Shown: positions 7,710 to 14,702 of the stretch, piece after piece
Layout of the letters: each line of letters starts with the position of its first letter
Position numbering within the stretch: the first letter of the stretch is position 1
Source of the DNA: JAVBLF01 sp031553675
GTDB taxonomy: Bacteria; Bacillota; Clostridia; Christensenellales; CALWSW01
NCBI GenBank assembly: GCA_031553675.1
Contig: JAVBLF010000106.1
Coordinates: 1-28,106, forward strand
Length of the DNA: 28,106 bases
Direction of reading: 5' to 3'
The notes under the pieces: model-generated
Databases searched by the model: none
What the model was told of the DNA's origin: nothing
The model's input: only the letters and a program-made list of their open reading frames with translations
Made by a program: the position numbers and the translations under genes

Positions 7710-8699
7710 ATGGAAACGACGAAAGCAAAAGGCGCTTCGAGCGGCATTCAAAAATTACTCGCGCTGGGCGCGCTTGTTATCCTCTACATCTTTTTCTCCA
7801 TCTTTGGCAACAACTTCTTCTCGGTCGATACCGCGATCAACATCCTGAGTTCATCCTACTACATCGGCTTCATGGCGCTGGGCATCACCTTCGTCATCAT
7901 CACGGGCGGCATCGACTTGTCGCTCGGCACGAACATGATGTGCGCGGCGCTGATCGGCGGCGTGGCCCACAACGTCTGGCATTGGCCGATCGCCCTTTCT
8001 CTGGTTTTCAACATCTTCCTGGCCACGCTCTTCGGCCTCGGAAACGGCGCAATGGTCGCCAAACTCAAACTACCGCCCTTCATCGCGACGCTCGGCACCA
8101 TGCTGATCACGCAGGGCTTCGGCGCGATCGTCTCCAAAGTCCAGACCATGCGCTATCCCACCGTCGAAAGCCCCGACGGCTGGTTCAAATTCGTCTTTTT
8201 CAAGACGAAAGGCAACCTTCCGACCGGCGGCTACCCGATCGGTCTGCTCTGGCTGGCCCTCTTCTTCGCGCTGGCCTACATCGTGCTGAACAAAACCCGC
8301 CTGGGACGCTACGTCTTCGCGATCGGCTCCAACGAGGAAGCCACCCGTCTCTCGGGCGTCAATGTCGATTTCTGGAAAGTGATGGCCTACGTGATCAGCG
8401 GCTTCTTTGCTGGCTTGGCCTCGATCGTCTACGCCGCCGCCTACACGACCATCATCCCCGGCACGGGCAACGGCCTGGAACTGCTCGCGATCGCGGGCGT
8501 CGTCATCGGCGGCACGTCGATGTCGGGCGGCTCGGGCAGCGTGTCGGGCACGCTGATCGGCGTCTTCCTGATGAGCGTCCTGAAGCAGGGTCTCATGTCG
8601 GTCGGGCTCCAGGCGCACTGGCAGACCTTCGTCACCGGCCTCGTCGTCATCGGGGCGGTGCTTCTCGACATCTACCGCAACAAGAGCGCCAAACGCTAA
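7710..8699 (+). CDS. Sugar ABC importer, permease (RbsC type)
   Basis: A 329-residue polytopic membrane protein with about eight to ten hydrophobic segments, matching the BPD_transp_2 family. Family motifs include ITGGIDLSLG near residue 70, the cytoplasmic ATPase-coupling loop around AIGSNEEATRLSGVNV, and the late glycine-rich IAGVVIGGTSMSGGSGSVSG segment. The ATG at 7710 lies 8 nt after GGAGG and 14 bp after the ATPase stop codon, so the genes are tightly linked. It should homodimerise to form the translocation path and couple to the RbsA-type ATPase. Confidence 0.94.
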   Translation: METTKAKGASSGIQKLLALGALVILYIFFSIFGNNFFSVDTAINILSSSYYIGFMALGITFVIITGGIDLSLGTNMMCAALIGGVAHNVWHWPIALSLVFNIFLATLFGLGNGAMVAKLKLPPFIATLGTMLITQGFGAIVSKVQTMRYPTVESPDGWFKFVFFKTKGNLPTGGYPIGLLWLALFFALAYIVLNKTRLGRYVFAIGSNEEATRLSGVNVDFWKVMAYVISGFFAGLASIVYAAAYTTIIPGTGNGLELLAIAGVVIGGTSMSGGSGSVSGTLIGVFLMSVLKQGLMSVGLQAHWQTFVTGLVVIGAVLLDIYRNKSAKR

Positions 8700-8714
8700 C
8701 ACGCGCAAAACCGC

Positions 8715-8731
8715 AAAACCACATCGGTTTT
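8715..8731 (+). other. Small hairpin between permease and binding-protein genes
   Basis: Arms AAAACC (8715-8720) and GGTTTT (8726-8731) around ACATC. It is too weak to be a full terminator. It may act as a partial attenuator or an mRNA 3'-end stabiliser, which would allow the binding protein to be made in a different amount from the membrane components. Confidence 0.3.
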
Positions 8732-8786
8732 CACGCCTCACCGGCGAGAAACATACAAGAACCAGATACGAGGAGGAAGTTACGTA

Positions 8787-9995
8787 ATGAAGAAAGCATT
8801 GTCACTGATGTTGGCAGCGCTGATGGTCGGCTCGATGCTGACCGCCTGCGGCGCGCCCAAGGAAGAACCGGCCCCCGCTGCCGAACCGTCCGCCGCCGCC
8901 GAAGAACCGGCACCCGCTGCGGAAGAACCCGCGCCCGCCGAAGAACCCGCCGCCGAGCCGTCTGCGGCAGCCGAAGCACCCGCTGCCGATGCGGGCGCAA
9001 AACCCTACATCGCCGTCATCTCGAAGGGCTTCCAGCACCAATTCTGGCAAACCGTCATGAAAGGCTCGGAAGACGCCGCTGCCAAGTATGGCGTCGAAAT
9101 GACCTTCCAGGGCCCGCCGTCTGAATCGGACATCAACGACCAGGTCGAAATGCTCAACAGCGCGCTGTCGAAGAACCCGGCCGCCATCTGCCTGGCCGCA
9201 CTCGACACCGAATCCGTCTCTTCGCAGCTCACGGACGCCAAGAGCAAAAACATCCCCGTCGTCGGCTTTGACTCGGGCGTTCCGAACGCTCCGGAAGGCG
9301 CGATCGCTGCCACCGCCGCCACCGACAACGAAGCCGCTGGCGCTCTCGGCGCACAGTCGATGTTTGACAACGCCGTCTTCGCCGAAAAGCTGAAGGCCGC
9401 TACCCCCGAAAACCCCGTCACGATCGGCTGCGCCTCGCAGGATGCCACCAGCGCTTCGATCGTCGGCCGCACCGTCGGCTTCCTGAACAAGATGAAAGAG
9501 CTCTGCGAAGGCCTCTACCCCGGCGCTGTCGAAGTTGTCGGCCACGACAACTACAAGGTCGCCGCAACCGCTCCTGTCGCCGTCTCGATCCAGGTCGCCA
9601 TTCCGCCGACCTCCAGCACGACCGACTGCCAGGTCGCGTGTCAGGGTCTGCTGAACGCCAAAAACCTGATCGGCCTGTTCTGCTCGAACGCCGGCACCGT
9701 TGACGGCCTGCTCGCCGCCACGACCGACGGCTCCGACCTCGACCGCGAAGCCGGCAAGTTCAAAGACCTGACTGTCGTCGGCTTCGACGCGGGCGCCACC
9801 CAGAAAGCCGCCGTCAAAAACGGCTGGTTCATCGGCGCGATCACCCAGGATCCTTACATGATCGGCTACCTCGCTGTCGAACTCGCTTACAAGGCCATCA
9901 ACGGCGAAACCGTTGCCGACGCCGACACCGGCTGCAAGTTCTACACCGCGGCGAACATGGACGAACCCGACATCGCACAGCTTCTGTACGACTAA
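8787..9995 (+). CDS. Sugar ABC importer, substrate-binding lipoprotein
   Basis: A 402-residue protein of the Peripla_BP_4 (RbsB-like) family. A lipoprotein signal peptide ends in LTAC with the lipidated Cys near residue 21. A tether of about 50 residues follows, made almost only of Ala, Glu and Pro in repeating AEEPAPA units, before the mature fold starts at PYIAVISKGFQHQFW. The two-lobed binding fold includes VVGFDSGV and the late VVGFDAGATQ. It carries the solute to the permease at the outer membrane face. The ATG follows GAGGAGG. As the last gene before a terminator it completes the transporter. No sugar kinase or isomerase is adjacent, so the substrate is unknown. Confidence 0.93.
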   Translation: MKKALSLMLAALMVGSMLTACGAPKEEPAPAAEPSAAAEEPAPAAEEPAPAEEPAAEPSAAAEAPAADAGAKPYIAVISKGFQHQFWQTVMKGSEDAAAKYGVEMTFQGPPSESDINDQVEMLNSALSKNPAAICLAALDTESVSSQLTDAKSKNIPVVGFDSGVPNAPEGAIAATAATDNEAAGALGAQSMFDNAVFAEKLKAATPENPVTIGCASQDATSASIVGRTVGFLNKMKELCEGLYPGAVEVVGHDNYKVAATAPVAVSIQVAIPPTSSTTDCQVACQGLLNAKNLIGLFCSNAGTVDGLLAATTDGSDLDREAGKFKDLTVVGFDAGATQKAAVKNGWFIGAITQDPYMIGYLAVELAYKAINGETVADADTGCKFYTAANMDEPDIAQLLYD

Positions 9996-10008
9996 ACGCT
10001 TCGCGTTC

Positions 10009-10036
10009 AAAGAAGTGGCCCACGGGCCACTTCTTT
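10009..10036 (+). terminator. Terminator of the sugar ABC operon
   Basis: Arms AAAGAAGTGGCC and GGCCACTTCTTT form a strong stem 14 bp after the binding-protein stop, followed by a T-rich stretch (GCTTTTCT). Confidence 0.8.
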
Positions 10037-10458
10037 GCTTTTCTCAGCTTTTCTCGCCCCTCGGCTTCGCCTTCGGAACTTCGAAAAGCTGCTAGGAGTG
10101 GGCATCGGCCGCACAGGTCGCCCTCGCCCACCCATCACAATCCCGTTTCAAGTCCTGTTCTCGTCAATGCTCTACGACTCAGGGTTACGCGCTTTTTGAA
10201 AAAAGCTGCGCAAAAACTTCTGACATGCCCCGAAGCCCCCGCCATTTCAATAGCGGGGGCTTCGATGTTTTGGCGGTGCAGGATCCGAGCCCCTCCATCG
10301 CCCGCCGAATCACGGCGGGGCGCCGTTTTGCCGTGCAATCGCTGGGCGTTGTGGGCGCGGTTTTGAAGCGAAAGAATGCGGTTTTGGGCATCTTCCGAGC
10401 GCAAACCCACATCAGAATGCTATGATATAAGTAGGAAGACCGCTGGGAAGGAGGATGC
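10037..10458. other. Gene-free interval with hairpins
   Basis: No credible gene is seen on either strand. A strong hairpin lies at 10230-10261 (arms GAAGCCCCCGC and GCGGGGGCTTC) without a T run. A smaller A/T hairpin lies near 10192-10208 (TTTTTGAAAAA core). The phrase CTACGACTCAG near 10169 nearly recurs on the minus strand near 4165 (TTACGACTCAG), so part of this interval may be an old repeat. TATGAT at 10421-10426 is a candidate -10 for the next gene. Confidence 0.45.
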
Positions 10459-10950
10459 ATGATGGATCACACGCGTATGATTTATCTCCCCATGTTGCTC
10501 GCACTCGTTGCATTGCTTTTGTTCTCGTGCAAGCGCGAAGAAAACACGCTGCTTCCCCACTCGATCGCGGTGGAAAACCACCGCATTACAAGTGACGCCA
10601 CGAATGCGATCTTCCTGACCGACTACGGCTGGGAACACCTCGATTGGCACGACGTCTACTACGACGGAAAAAATATCCAAGCCGAATTTTACTTCAAAGA
10701 AGGCGCGAAAGACTGGGAAACCGACGCTGTGTGGAAATTCGCCCATGAGAAGTTCGTCCTGCGCGTCTACGACAACTTCAAACCGGGCGATTACGATCGG
10801 TTTGTCTCCGACCATCTCGATAGAAACCCGATTCAGCAGCTAACCATCGCCGTCTTCGTCGGCGGCAAACTCACCCTCCACGACGTTCTCGACGGCGATA
10901 CGCACACGAACGAGCCCGACGCCAACGCACATGAAAACGACGCCGCATGA
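10459..10950 (+). CDS. Small lipoprotein of unknown function
   Basis: A 163-residue protein with a short hydrophobic signal peptide and lipobox LLFSC (Cys near residue 24), so it is probably anchored on the outer face of the membrane. The mature part is rich in Asp, His, Tyr and Trp (for example WEHLDWHDVYYDGKN and AKDWETDAVWKF) and ends in a short acidic tail. I do not recognise the family. AAGGAGG ends 4 nt before the ATG at 10459 and 7 nt before a second ATG at 10462, so the true start may be the second one. It is a single-gene unit, bounded by its own promoter candidate and a terminator. Confidence 0.75.
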   Translation: MMDHTRMIYLPMLLALVALLLFSCKREENTLLPHSIAVENHRITSDATNAIFLTDYGWEHLDWHDVYYDGKNIQAEFYFKEGAKDWETDAVWKFAHEKFVLRVYDNFKPGDYDRFVSDHLDRNPIQQLTIAVFVGGKLTLHDVLDGDTHTNEPDANAHENDAA

Positions 10951-11031
10951 CCCCCATACCAACATAGCAGCGCGACGCCCCTGATCTTCCAAAGCAAAAC
11001 GAATTGGGCGGATCTTGCGAAGCGTCGCAAC

Positions 11032-11063
11032 GAAAAGACCGCCCAAATCGTGGCGGCCTTTTC
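11032..11063. terminator. Probable bidirectional terminator
   Basis: Arms GAAAAGACCGCC (11032-11043) and GGCGGCCTTTTC (11052-11063), one mismatch, with A and T runs on the two sides. It lies 82 bp after the small lipoprotein stop and could end transcription from either side. Confidence 0.6.
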
Positions 11064-11152
11064 AGGGTCACGAAAATACCTATCAAATGTTGTAAGCCGC
11101 AATCGAAACGCTTCGATACGTTTCTTTGTTGCATCGGGCGATTGATAATGCG

Positions 11153-11325
11153 AATCAAGGGTTATCAACCTAACGTATCGCGAGGCTGTTTTGCTGCAAC
11201 GGGCGATTGATAATCGCCCCTACAGGCGCACAAACAAGGTTATCGGGATGTAGGGGCGATTATCAATCGCCCGCGTATCATAAGGATCATCCCATTTTTG
11301 CCTGAACAAAGTTCAACCCTTGATT
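11153..11325 (-). repeat. Interspersed palindromic repeat, copy 2
   Basis: Bounded by AATCAAGGGTT (11153-11163) and its exact inverse AACCCTTGATT (11315-11325), so it has 11-bp terminal inverted repeats. It contains the same pair of mirror-image GGGCGATT-GAT-AATCGCCC hairpins as copies 1 and 3 and lies in the opposite orientation to them. It is 173 bp long and has no ORF. A further GGGCGATTGATAAT fragment lies just outside at 11137-11150. The rest of 10951-11373 holds no gene. Confidence 0.85.
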
Positions 11326-11373
11326 GGCGAAACCAATCGCCCGCTCTGGAATTACGCCTCGCTTCGCGTATCC

Positions 11374-12768
11374 CTAGACGATCGGCTCCAGCGACGCCTG
11401 GAAGTGGCGCAGGATCGGCGGCTCCCAGGTGATCCGGTAGCCGTGCTTGATCTCGGAAGCCCGCGCTTTGATGGCGATCAAGGCTTCCGCCATGACGTCG
11501 AAGTGGGCCTGCGTGTAGACGCGGCGCGGGATCGCCAGGCGCGTGAACTCGAAGTCGGCGTGGAGCTGTTCCTTCGTGTCGGGGTCGTTGCCCAGCATGT
11601 AGGAACCGATGTCGCAGGCGCGAATGCCCGCCTCTTTGTAAAGCTCGACCGCCAGCGTCTGGCCGGGGAACTCGTAGTAAGGCATATTGGGGAACATTGC
11701 GGCCGCGTCGACGAATACGCCGTGCCCGCCGACCGGCGTCTGGTAGGCGATGCCCGCGTCGTCGAGCAGACTCGCGAGGTACTCCATCTGGCCGATGCGG
11801 TACTGGAGGTAGCTCTCGTCGATGCCCTCGTAAAGGCCGATCGCCAGCGCTTCCATGTCGCGTCCGGCGAGGCCGCCGTAGGTGAAGAAGCCTTCGTAGC
11901 TAATGCAGTTGGCCTTGATCTCGAGCACGAGGTTCGGGAAAGCATCGGGATTCTTGACGCCGATCAGACCGCCGATGTTGACGATGGTGTCCTTCTTAGC
12001 CGACATGGTGAACATGTCGCCGTAGCCGAACATCTCTTTGATGATGTCCTTGATGCTGACGTCCTTGTAGGCCGCTTCGTCGCGCTTGATAAAGTAGGCG
12101 TTTTCGGCGTAGCGGGCGGCGTCGATGTCGAGCGGCAGGTTGTACTTTTTGCAGACGGCCGCGACTTCGCGCATGTTCTGCATCGAAACAGGCTGCCCAC
12201 CGGCCGAGTTGTTCGTGATCGTCATGACAACGAGGCCGACATTCTCCGCGCCTTTTTCGTTGATGATCTGCTCGAGGCGCTCGACGTCCATGTTGCCTTT
12301 GAAGGGGGCGCGCTTGCTCGGATCCTTCGCCACCTCGACGACACAGTCGATCGCGCGGGCTCCGGCGAGTTCGACGTGGGCACGGGTCGTGTCGAAGAAC
12401 ATGTTCGAGATCGCGAACTTGCCCGGCTTGAGGAAGGACGGGAAAAGCACTTTCTCGGCGGCGCGGCCCTGGTGGACCGGCTGGATGTACTCGTAGCCAA
12501 AGATGTCCTGTCCCGCGTCGCGCAGGCGGAAGAAGCTGTTCGCTCCGGCATAGGCTTCGTCGCCGCTCAGGATGCCCGCCCACTGGGTATGCGACATGGC
12601 ATTCGTACCGGAGTCGGTCAGAAGGTCGATGTACACGTCCTCGCCCCGCAGGTTGAACACGTTGTACTTGGCATCCTTGATCTTTTGTTCCCTTTCCTCC
12701 CGGGTCAGCATCTTGATCGGTTCAACCATTTTGATCCGGAACGGTTCCGCGACGTACTTGATGGCCAT
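11374..12768 (-). CDS. tnaA: Tryptophanase (tryptophan indole-lyase)
   Basis: A 464-residue PLP enzyme of the beta-eliminating lyase family that splits L-tryptophan into indole, pyruvate and ammonia. Clear motifs are YIDLLTDSGTNAMS, HQGRAAE, ITNNSAGGQPVS and MSAKKD near 255-260, with K259 as the likely Schiff-base lysine. Tryptophanase and tyrosine phenol-lyase are close relatives. Here SNMFFDTT has Asp (D126) where phenol-lyases have Thr, and GIRACDIGSY has Ile where they have Arg; both residues favour tryptophanase. The ATG at 12768 follows AGGAGG. It has a consensus promoter of its own. I see no TnaC-like leader peptide, so control probably differs from that in E. coli. Confidence 0.88.
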   Translation of the reverse strand: MAIKYVAEPFRIKMVEPIKMLTREEREQKIKDAKYNVFNLRGEDVYIDLLTDSGTNAMSHTQWAGILSGDEAYAGANSFFRLRDAGQDIFGYEYIQPVHQGRAAEKVLFPSFLKPGKFAISNMFFDTTRAHVELAGARAIDCVVEVAKDPSKRAPFKGNMDVERLEQIINEKGAENVGLVVMTITNNSAGGQPVSMQNMREVAAVCKKYNLPLDIDAARYAENAYFIKRDEAAYKDVSIKDIIKEMFGYGDMFTMSAKKDTIVNIGGLIGVKNPDAFPNLVLEIKANCISYEGFFTYGGLAGRDMEALAIGLYEGIDESYLQYRIGQMEYLASLLDDAGIAYQTPVGGHGVFVDAAAMFPNMPYYEFPGQTLAVELYKEAGIRACDIGSYMLGNDPDTKEQLHADFEFTRLAIPRRVYTQAHFDVMAEALIAIKARASEIKHGYRITWEPPILRHFQASLEPIV

Positions 12769-12827
12769 GGCAGAATTCCTCCTCGCGATGTCGTATGTGA
12801 TATGTAATTTTTCGCGCGTCTAAAAAA

Positions 12828-12855
12828 ATAATATCACGCTCATGGTGCTTGTCAA
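12828..12855 (-). promoter_or_regulatory. Promoter of tnaA
   Basis: On the minus strand TTGACA (12855-12850), a 16-nt spacer and TATTAT (12833-12828) form a strong promoter about 60 bp upstream of the tnaA start. The short leader leaves little room for an attenuator. Confidence 0.8.
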
Positions 12856-12969
12856 TAGGGGAAAGCGCGCAATCCCCGCTCTTTTCGAAATTGTTTTGCC
12901 ATGCCGCGCGCATTCGTGTAGCGTCAAACCTTGCAAGATGCGATGCATACGCCCCACACGGCGGCGATG

Positions 12970-12978
12970 TGATATAAT
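12970..12978 (+). promoter_or_regulatory. Extended -10 promoter of the PH-domain gene
   Basis: TGATATAAT, an extended -10 with a perfect TATAAT at 12973-12978, lies 30 bp ahead of the start. No good -35 is seen at the usual distance. It is divergent to the tnaA promoter. Confidence 0.6.
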
Positions 12979-13008
12979 GTGATGAACGAACGGTGAGGAG
13001 GTCAAACG

Positions 13009-13404
13009 ATGGCAAAACGCAATAACACGCTCTGGCGCGATCGAAAACATTGGATTTTCGGCCTGCCTTGGTCCTTTACGGTCTACGAACTGACAGACGA
13101 TCGCCTTTACGTGACAACCGGCGTCTTCAACAAACATGAAGAAGAAATCCGTCTCTATCGCATACTTGACGTATCGCTGAACCGCAGCTTCGAGGAACGC
13201 ATTTTCGGACTCGGGACGGTGCATGTCTGTTCGGCGGACAAAAGCATGCCGGAGTTCGACCTCAAGCGCATCCGAAACGCCAGCACGGTCAAAGACATGT
13301 TGTCCGACATAGCCGACCAAGCGCGCGACAAGAAACGCGTCGTGAGCCGCGAGGTTTTTCATGACGACGGTGGGATCGACGACGACGATCACCACTTGAT
13401 GTAA
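13009..13404 (+). CDS. Bacterial PH-domain protein
   Basis: A 131-residue soluble protein whose core, WSFTVYELTDDRLYVTTGVFNKHEEEIRLYRILDV followed by FGLGTVHVCSADK, has the strand pattern of the bacterial PH (bPH_2, YdbT-like) domain. There is no signal peptide and no membrane helix, unlike many bPH proteins. The C-terminal tail is polar and ends in a run of Asp and His residues (DDDDHH) that might bind metal; this is only a guess. The start is set by GAGGAGG. It appears to be a single-gene unit with its own promoter and terminator. Its cellular role is unknown. Confidence 0.8.
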   Translation: MAKRNNTLWRDRKHWIFGLPWSFTVYELTDDRLYVTTGVFNKHEEEIRLYRILDVSLNRSFEERIFGLGTVHVCSADKSMPEFDLKRIRNASTVKDMLSDIADQARDKKRVVSREVFHDDGGIDDDDHHLM

Positions 13405-13440
13405 AGCACTGCGCGCAAACGAGAAAACCGCTGGAAAGCC

Positions 13441-13472
13441 AACGCCGTCCGATCGGGGCGGCGTTTTGTTTT
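13441..13472 (+). terminator. Terminator of the PH-domain gene
   Basis: Arms AACGCCG and CGGCGTT with a GC-rich centre at 13441-13465, followed by a T-rich run (TTTTGTTTTC). It lies 36 bp after the stop codon. Confidence 0.85.
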
Positions 13473-13475
13473 CTG

Positions 13476-13505
13476 TTGGCATTATATGGAATTTCGTGCT
13501 ATCAT
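13476..13505 (+). promoter_or_regulatory. Promoter of the 26-residue peptide gene
   Basis: TTGGCA (13476-13481), an 18-nt spacer and TATCAT (13500-13505). The transcript would start near 13512, giving a 72-nt untranslated leader before the ATG. The promoter follows directly on the terminator of the previous gene, which isolates the unit. Confidence 0.7.
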
Positions 13506-13513
13506 GATCGGGT

Positions 13514-13543
13514 GGCAGCCGGCGTTGCAGTGTGGTTGCGGCA
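13514..13543 (+). repeat. Left arm of the inverted repeat around the peptide gene
   Basis: This 30-bp arm begins GGCAGCCG and contains TGGTTGCG. The reverse complement of 13718-13749 has the same two 8-mers, with a centre 2 bp longer. The arm lies in the 5' leader of the peptide mRNA. Its partner lies in the 5' part of the predicted antisense RNA, so both RNAs start with related sequence. Confidence 0.7.
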
Positions 13544-13583
13544 CCTTCTACATTCACTATGACGTAGAGAGGAGGTGACGTGT

Positions 13584-13664
13584 ATGGAATGGATCGCGAT
13601 CTTGATCTACGGGACCATGAGTCTCGGCCTGATCATACTTGGGATCATGAATTCCAAAAAGTAA
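13584..13664 (+). CDS. 26-residue single-helix membrane peptide, candidate type I toxin
   Basis: The peptide MEWIAILIYGTMSLGLIILG plus IMNSKK has one membrane helix (about residues 4-22) and a short lysine tail. The ATG lies 5 nt after AGGAGGTGA, a full match to the anti-Shine-Dalgarno sequence. It is the only ORF in a unit with its own promoter (13476-13505) and terminator (13663-13694). An opposing promoter at 13760-13788 would make an RNA ending in the same terminator, overlapping the 3' end of this mRNA. Small hydrophobic peptides with a basic tail and a 3'-overlapping antisense RNA are the layout of type I toxin-antitoxin systems such as TxpA/RatA. I do not recognise the peptide family; a harmless small membrane protein remains possible. 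Confidence 0.7.
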   Translation: MEWIAILIYGTMSLGLIILGIMNSKK

Positions 13665-13753
13665 AACCGCCCTGCTACCGACAGGACGGTTTTTGGGCTT
13701 TTAGCCCATAAACTCACTGACGCAACCATTGTTTGGAACAACGGCTGCCCTCT
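13657..13753 (-). ncRNA. Predicted antisense RNA, candidate antitoxin
   Basis: An RNA started from the minus-strand promoter at 13760-13788 would begin near 13753. It would end after the shared hairpin (13694-13663), whose minus-strand side is followed by TTTTACTTTTT. The expected size is about 90-100 nt. It would be complementary to the 3' untranslated region and last codons of the peptide mRNA. It contains no Shine-Dalgarno-preceded ORF. This RNA is inferred from promoter and terminator signals only. Confidence 0.5.
13663..13694. terminator. Bidirectional terminator shared by the peptide gene and antisense RNA
   Basis: Arms AAAACCGCCCTG and CAGGACGGTTTTT around CTACCGA. On the + strand it is followed directly by TTTTT. 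On the - strand it is followed by TTTTACTTTTT. It overlaps the last bases of the peptide stop codon. Confidence 0.85.
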
Positions 13754-13759
13754 ACGTCA
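13718..13759 (-). repeat. Right arm of the inverted repeat around the peptide gene
   Basis: The reverse complement of 13718-13749 begins GGCAGCCG and contains TGGTTGCG, mirroring 13514-13543. In addition, CTCTACGTCA at 13750-13759 is an exact inverse of TGACGTAGAG at 13560-13569, just before the peptide Shine-Dalgarno sequence. A + transcript that read past the terminator could therefore fold back on its own ribosome binding region. Confidence 0.7.
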
Positions 13760-13788
13760 ATTATACGGCAAAAGCCACATTCTCGCAA
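13760..13788 (-). promoter_or_regulatory. Minus-strand promoter facing the peptide gene
   Basis: On the minus strand TTGCGA (13788-13783), a 17-nt spacer and a perfect TATAAT (13765-13760). The pantothenate kinase gene on the same strand ends at 13858 and no other gene follows, so the promoter appears to serve only the predicted antisense RNA. Confidence 0.65.
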
Positions 13789-13857
13789 GCATACGCCGCC
13801 CAAATGCAATGAGCGGCGAAACGATCGCAGTCAATCGCTGCCGCGATCTGTTTTTGT

Positions 13858-14676
13858 TCAAACGACACCGGCATGCAATCCGCTCAAGACGGCGCCGAAG
13901 GCCGTCGCATAGGCGGCGTTGTCGGGGATGAGGAAAGTCACGCCCGTCAGTTCACATAAACCTTCGAAGACGACACGCGCCTGTGGAAGGGCAGTCAAGC
14001 CGCCCGTCGCGACGACGCGGCGCTCTTCCCGGCAGGCCAAGGTCGCCATGACGCCGACGCTTTCGAGCACGGTGTTCACCAGGCCGCACACGACGTCCTC
14101 TTTGCGCGCGTCGGGCTCGATCTTTCCAAAGTTTGCCACCGTCACGTGCGGCGGCAGCGAACCGATCTGCCGCTCGGTCATGTCGCCGATCCGGAGATCG
14201 ACGTTGGCGAGATCCCCGCGGGACGCACACGCGACGATCGCGTCGAAGCTATCGAGGCCGTAGAGCTTGCGGCAAAGGCCGAGCAGCATGCCGCCGCCTA
14301 CGCCCGATCCGCCGAGGTGGGTAAAGCCGTTTTCGTCGGCACGGACAAAGGCCGTCCCCGTGCCCAGGCTGACGACGATCGCGCGCGTTTCGCCCGCCAG
14401 TGCCAAGCCCCCGCGCACGATCGACGCGAATTCTTCCTGGCGCTGTACAGGGAGCCCCAAGAGCCGCTCTCCGATCGCCGACGAAGCGATGCCCGTGACG
14501 AACACACCTTGGAGCGAATCGGTCGAAATCCCCTGTTCACGCAAAAAAAAGGCGGCGACCGATTCGATCGACATCGCGTCGCCACGTGGCAGAAGCCCCG
14601 ACACCGCGAGCAATCGCGCACCGTCCGCAGCCACGATCTTCGTCGCCGTTCCCCCCATATCCACACCCAAATACAT
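13858..14676 (-). CDS. coaW: Type II pantothenate kinase
   Basis: A 272-residue acetate-kinase-fold enzyme that phosphorylates pantothenate, the first step of CoA synthesis. Type II hallmarks are GVDMGGTATK at the N-terminus, QEEFASIVRGG with a likely catalytic Glu, SLGTGTAFV, then HLGGSGVGGGMLLGL and TVANFGKI. The type II form, best known from staphylococci, resists feedback by CoA. The chosen ATG at 14676 follows AAGGAG and starts directly at the fold. An in-frame ATG at 14706 overlaps the stop codon of the upstream transporter gene (ATGA) and would add ten polar residues; it may serve translational coupling. The upstream ECF S component supports a pantothenate uptake-and-trapping pair. Confidence 0.92.
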   Translation of the reverse strand: MYLGVDMGGTATKIVAADGARLLAVSGLLPRGDAMSIESVAAFFLREQGISTDSLQGVFVTGIASSAIGERLLGLPVQRQEEFASIVRGGLALAGETRAIVVSLGTGTAFVRADENGFTHLGGSGVGGGMLLGLCRKLYGLDSFDAIVACASRGDLANVDLRIGDMTERQIGSLPPHVTVANFGKIEPDARKEDVVCGLVNTVLESVGVMATLACREERRVVATGGLTALPQARVVFEGLCELTGVTFLIPDNAAYATAFGAVLSGLHAGVV

Positions 14677-14702
14677 AGGCTCGTTCCTCTCCTTGTGTCG
14701 CG

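Noticed and set aside
8802..10010. Long minus-strand open frame opposite the sugar-binding protein gene
   Set aside because: It is the antisense of a strongly biased coding sequence. The predicted protein is low-complexity Gly/Arg/Val without motifs, and there is no Shine-Dalgarno sequence.
10140..10200. tRNA gene
   Set aside because: A TTCAAGTC-like phrase drew attention, but no acceptor stem, anticodon arm or T-loop can be placed around it.
10135..10460. Short minus-strand frames in the interval after the sugar operon
   Set aside because: They span two hairpins, lack ribosome sites, and give Arg/Ala-rich products typical of noncoding GC-rich DNA.
11320..12807. Plus-strand open frame of about 495 codons opposite tnaA
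   Set aside because: It runs through the whole tryptophanase gene in antisense and gives a repetitive Asp/Val/Arg-rich product without a known fold.
12769..12850. TnaC-like leader peptide for tryptophan-controlled attenuation
   Set aside because: The leader from the predicted promoter is short and has no Shine-Dalgarno-preceded small ORF with a Trp codon and a Pro stop context.
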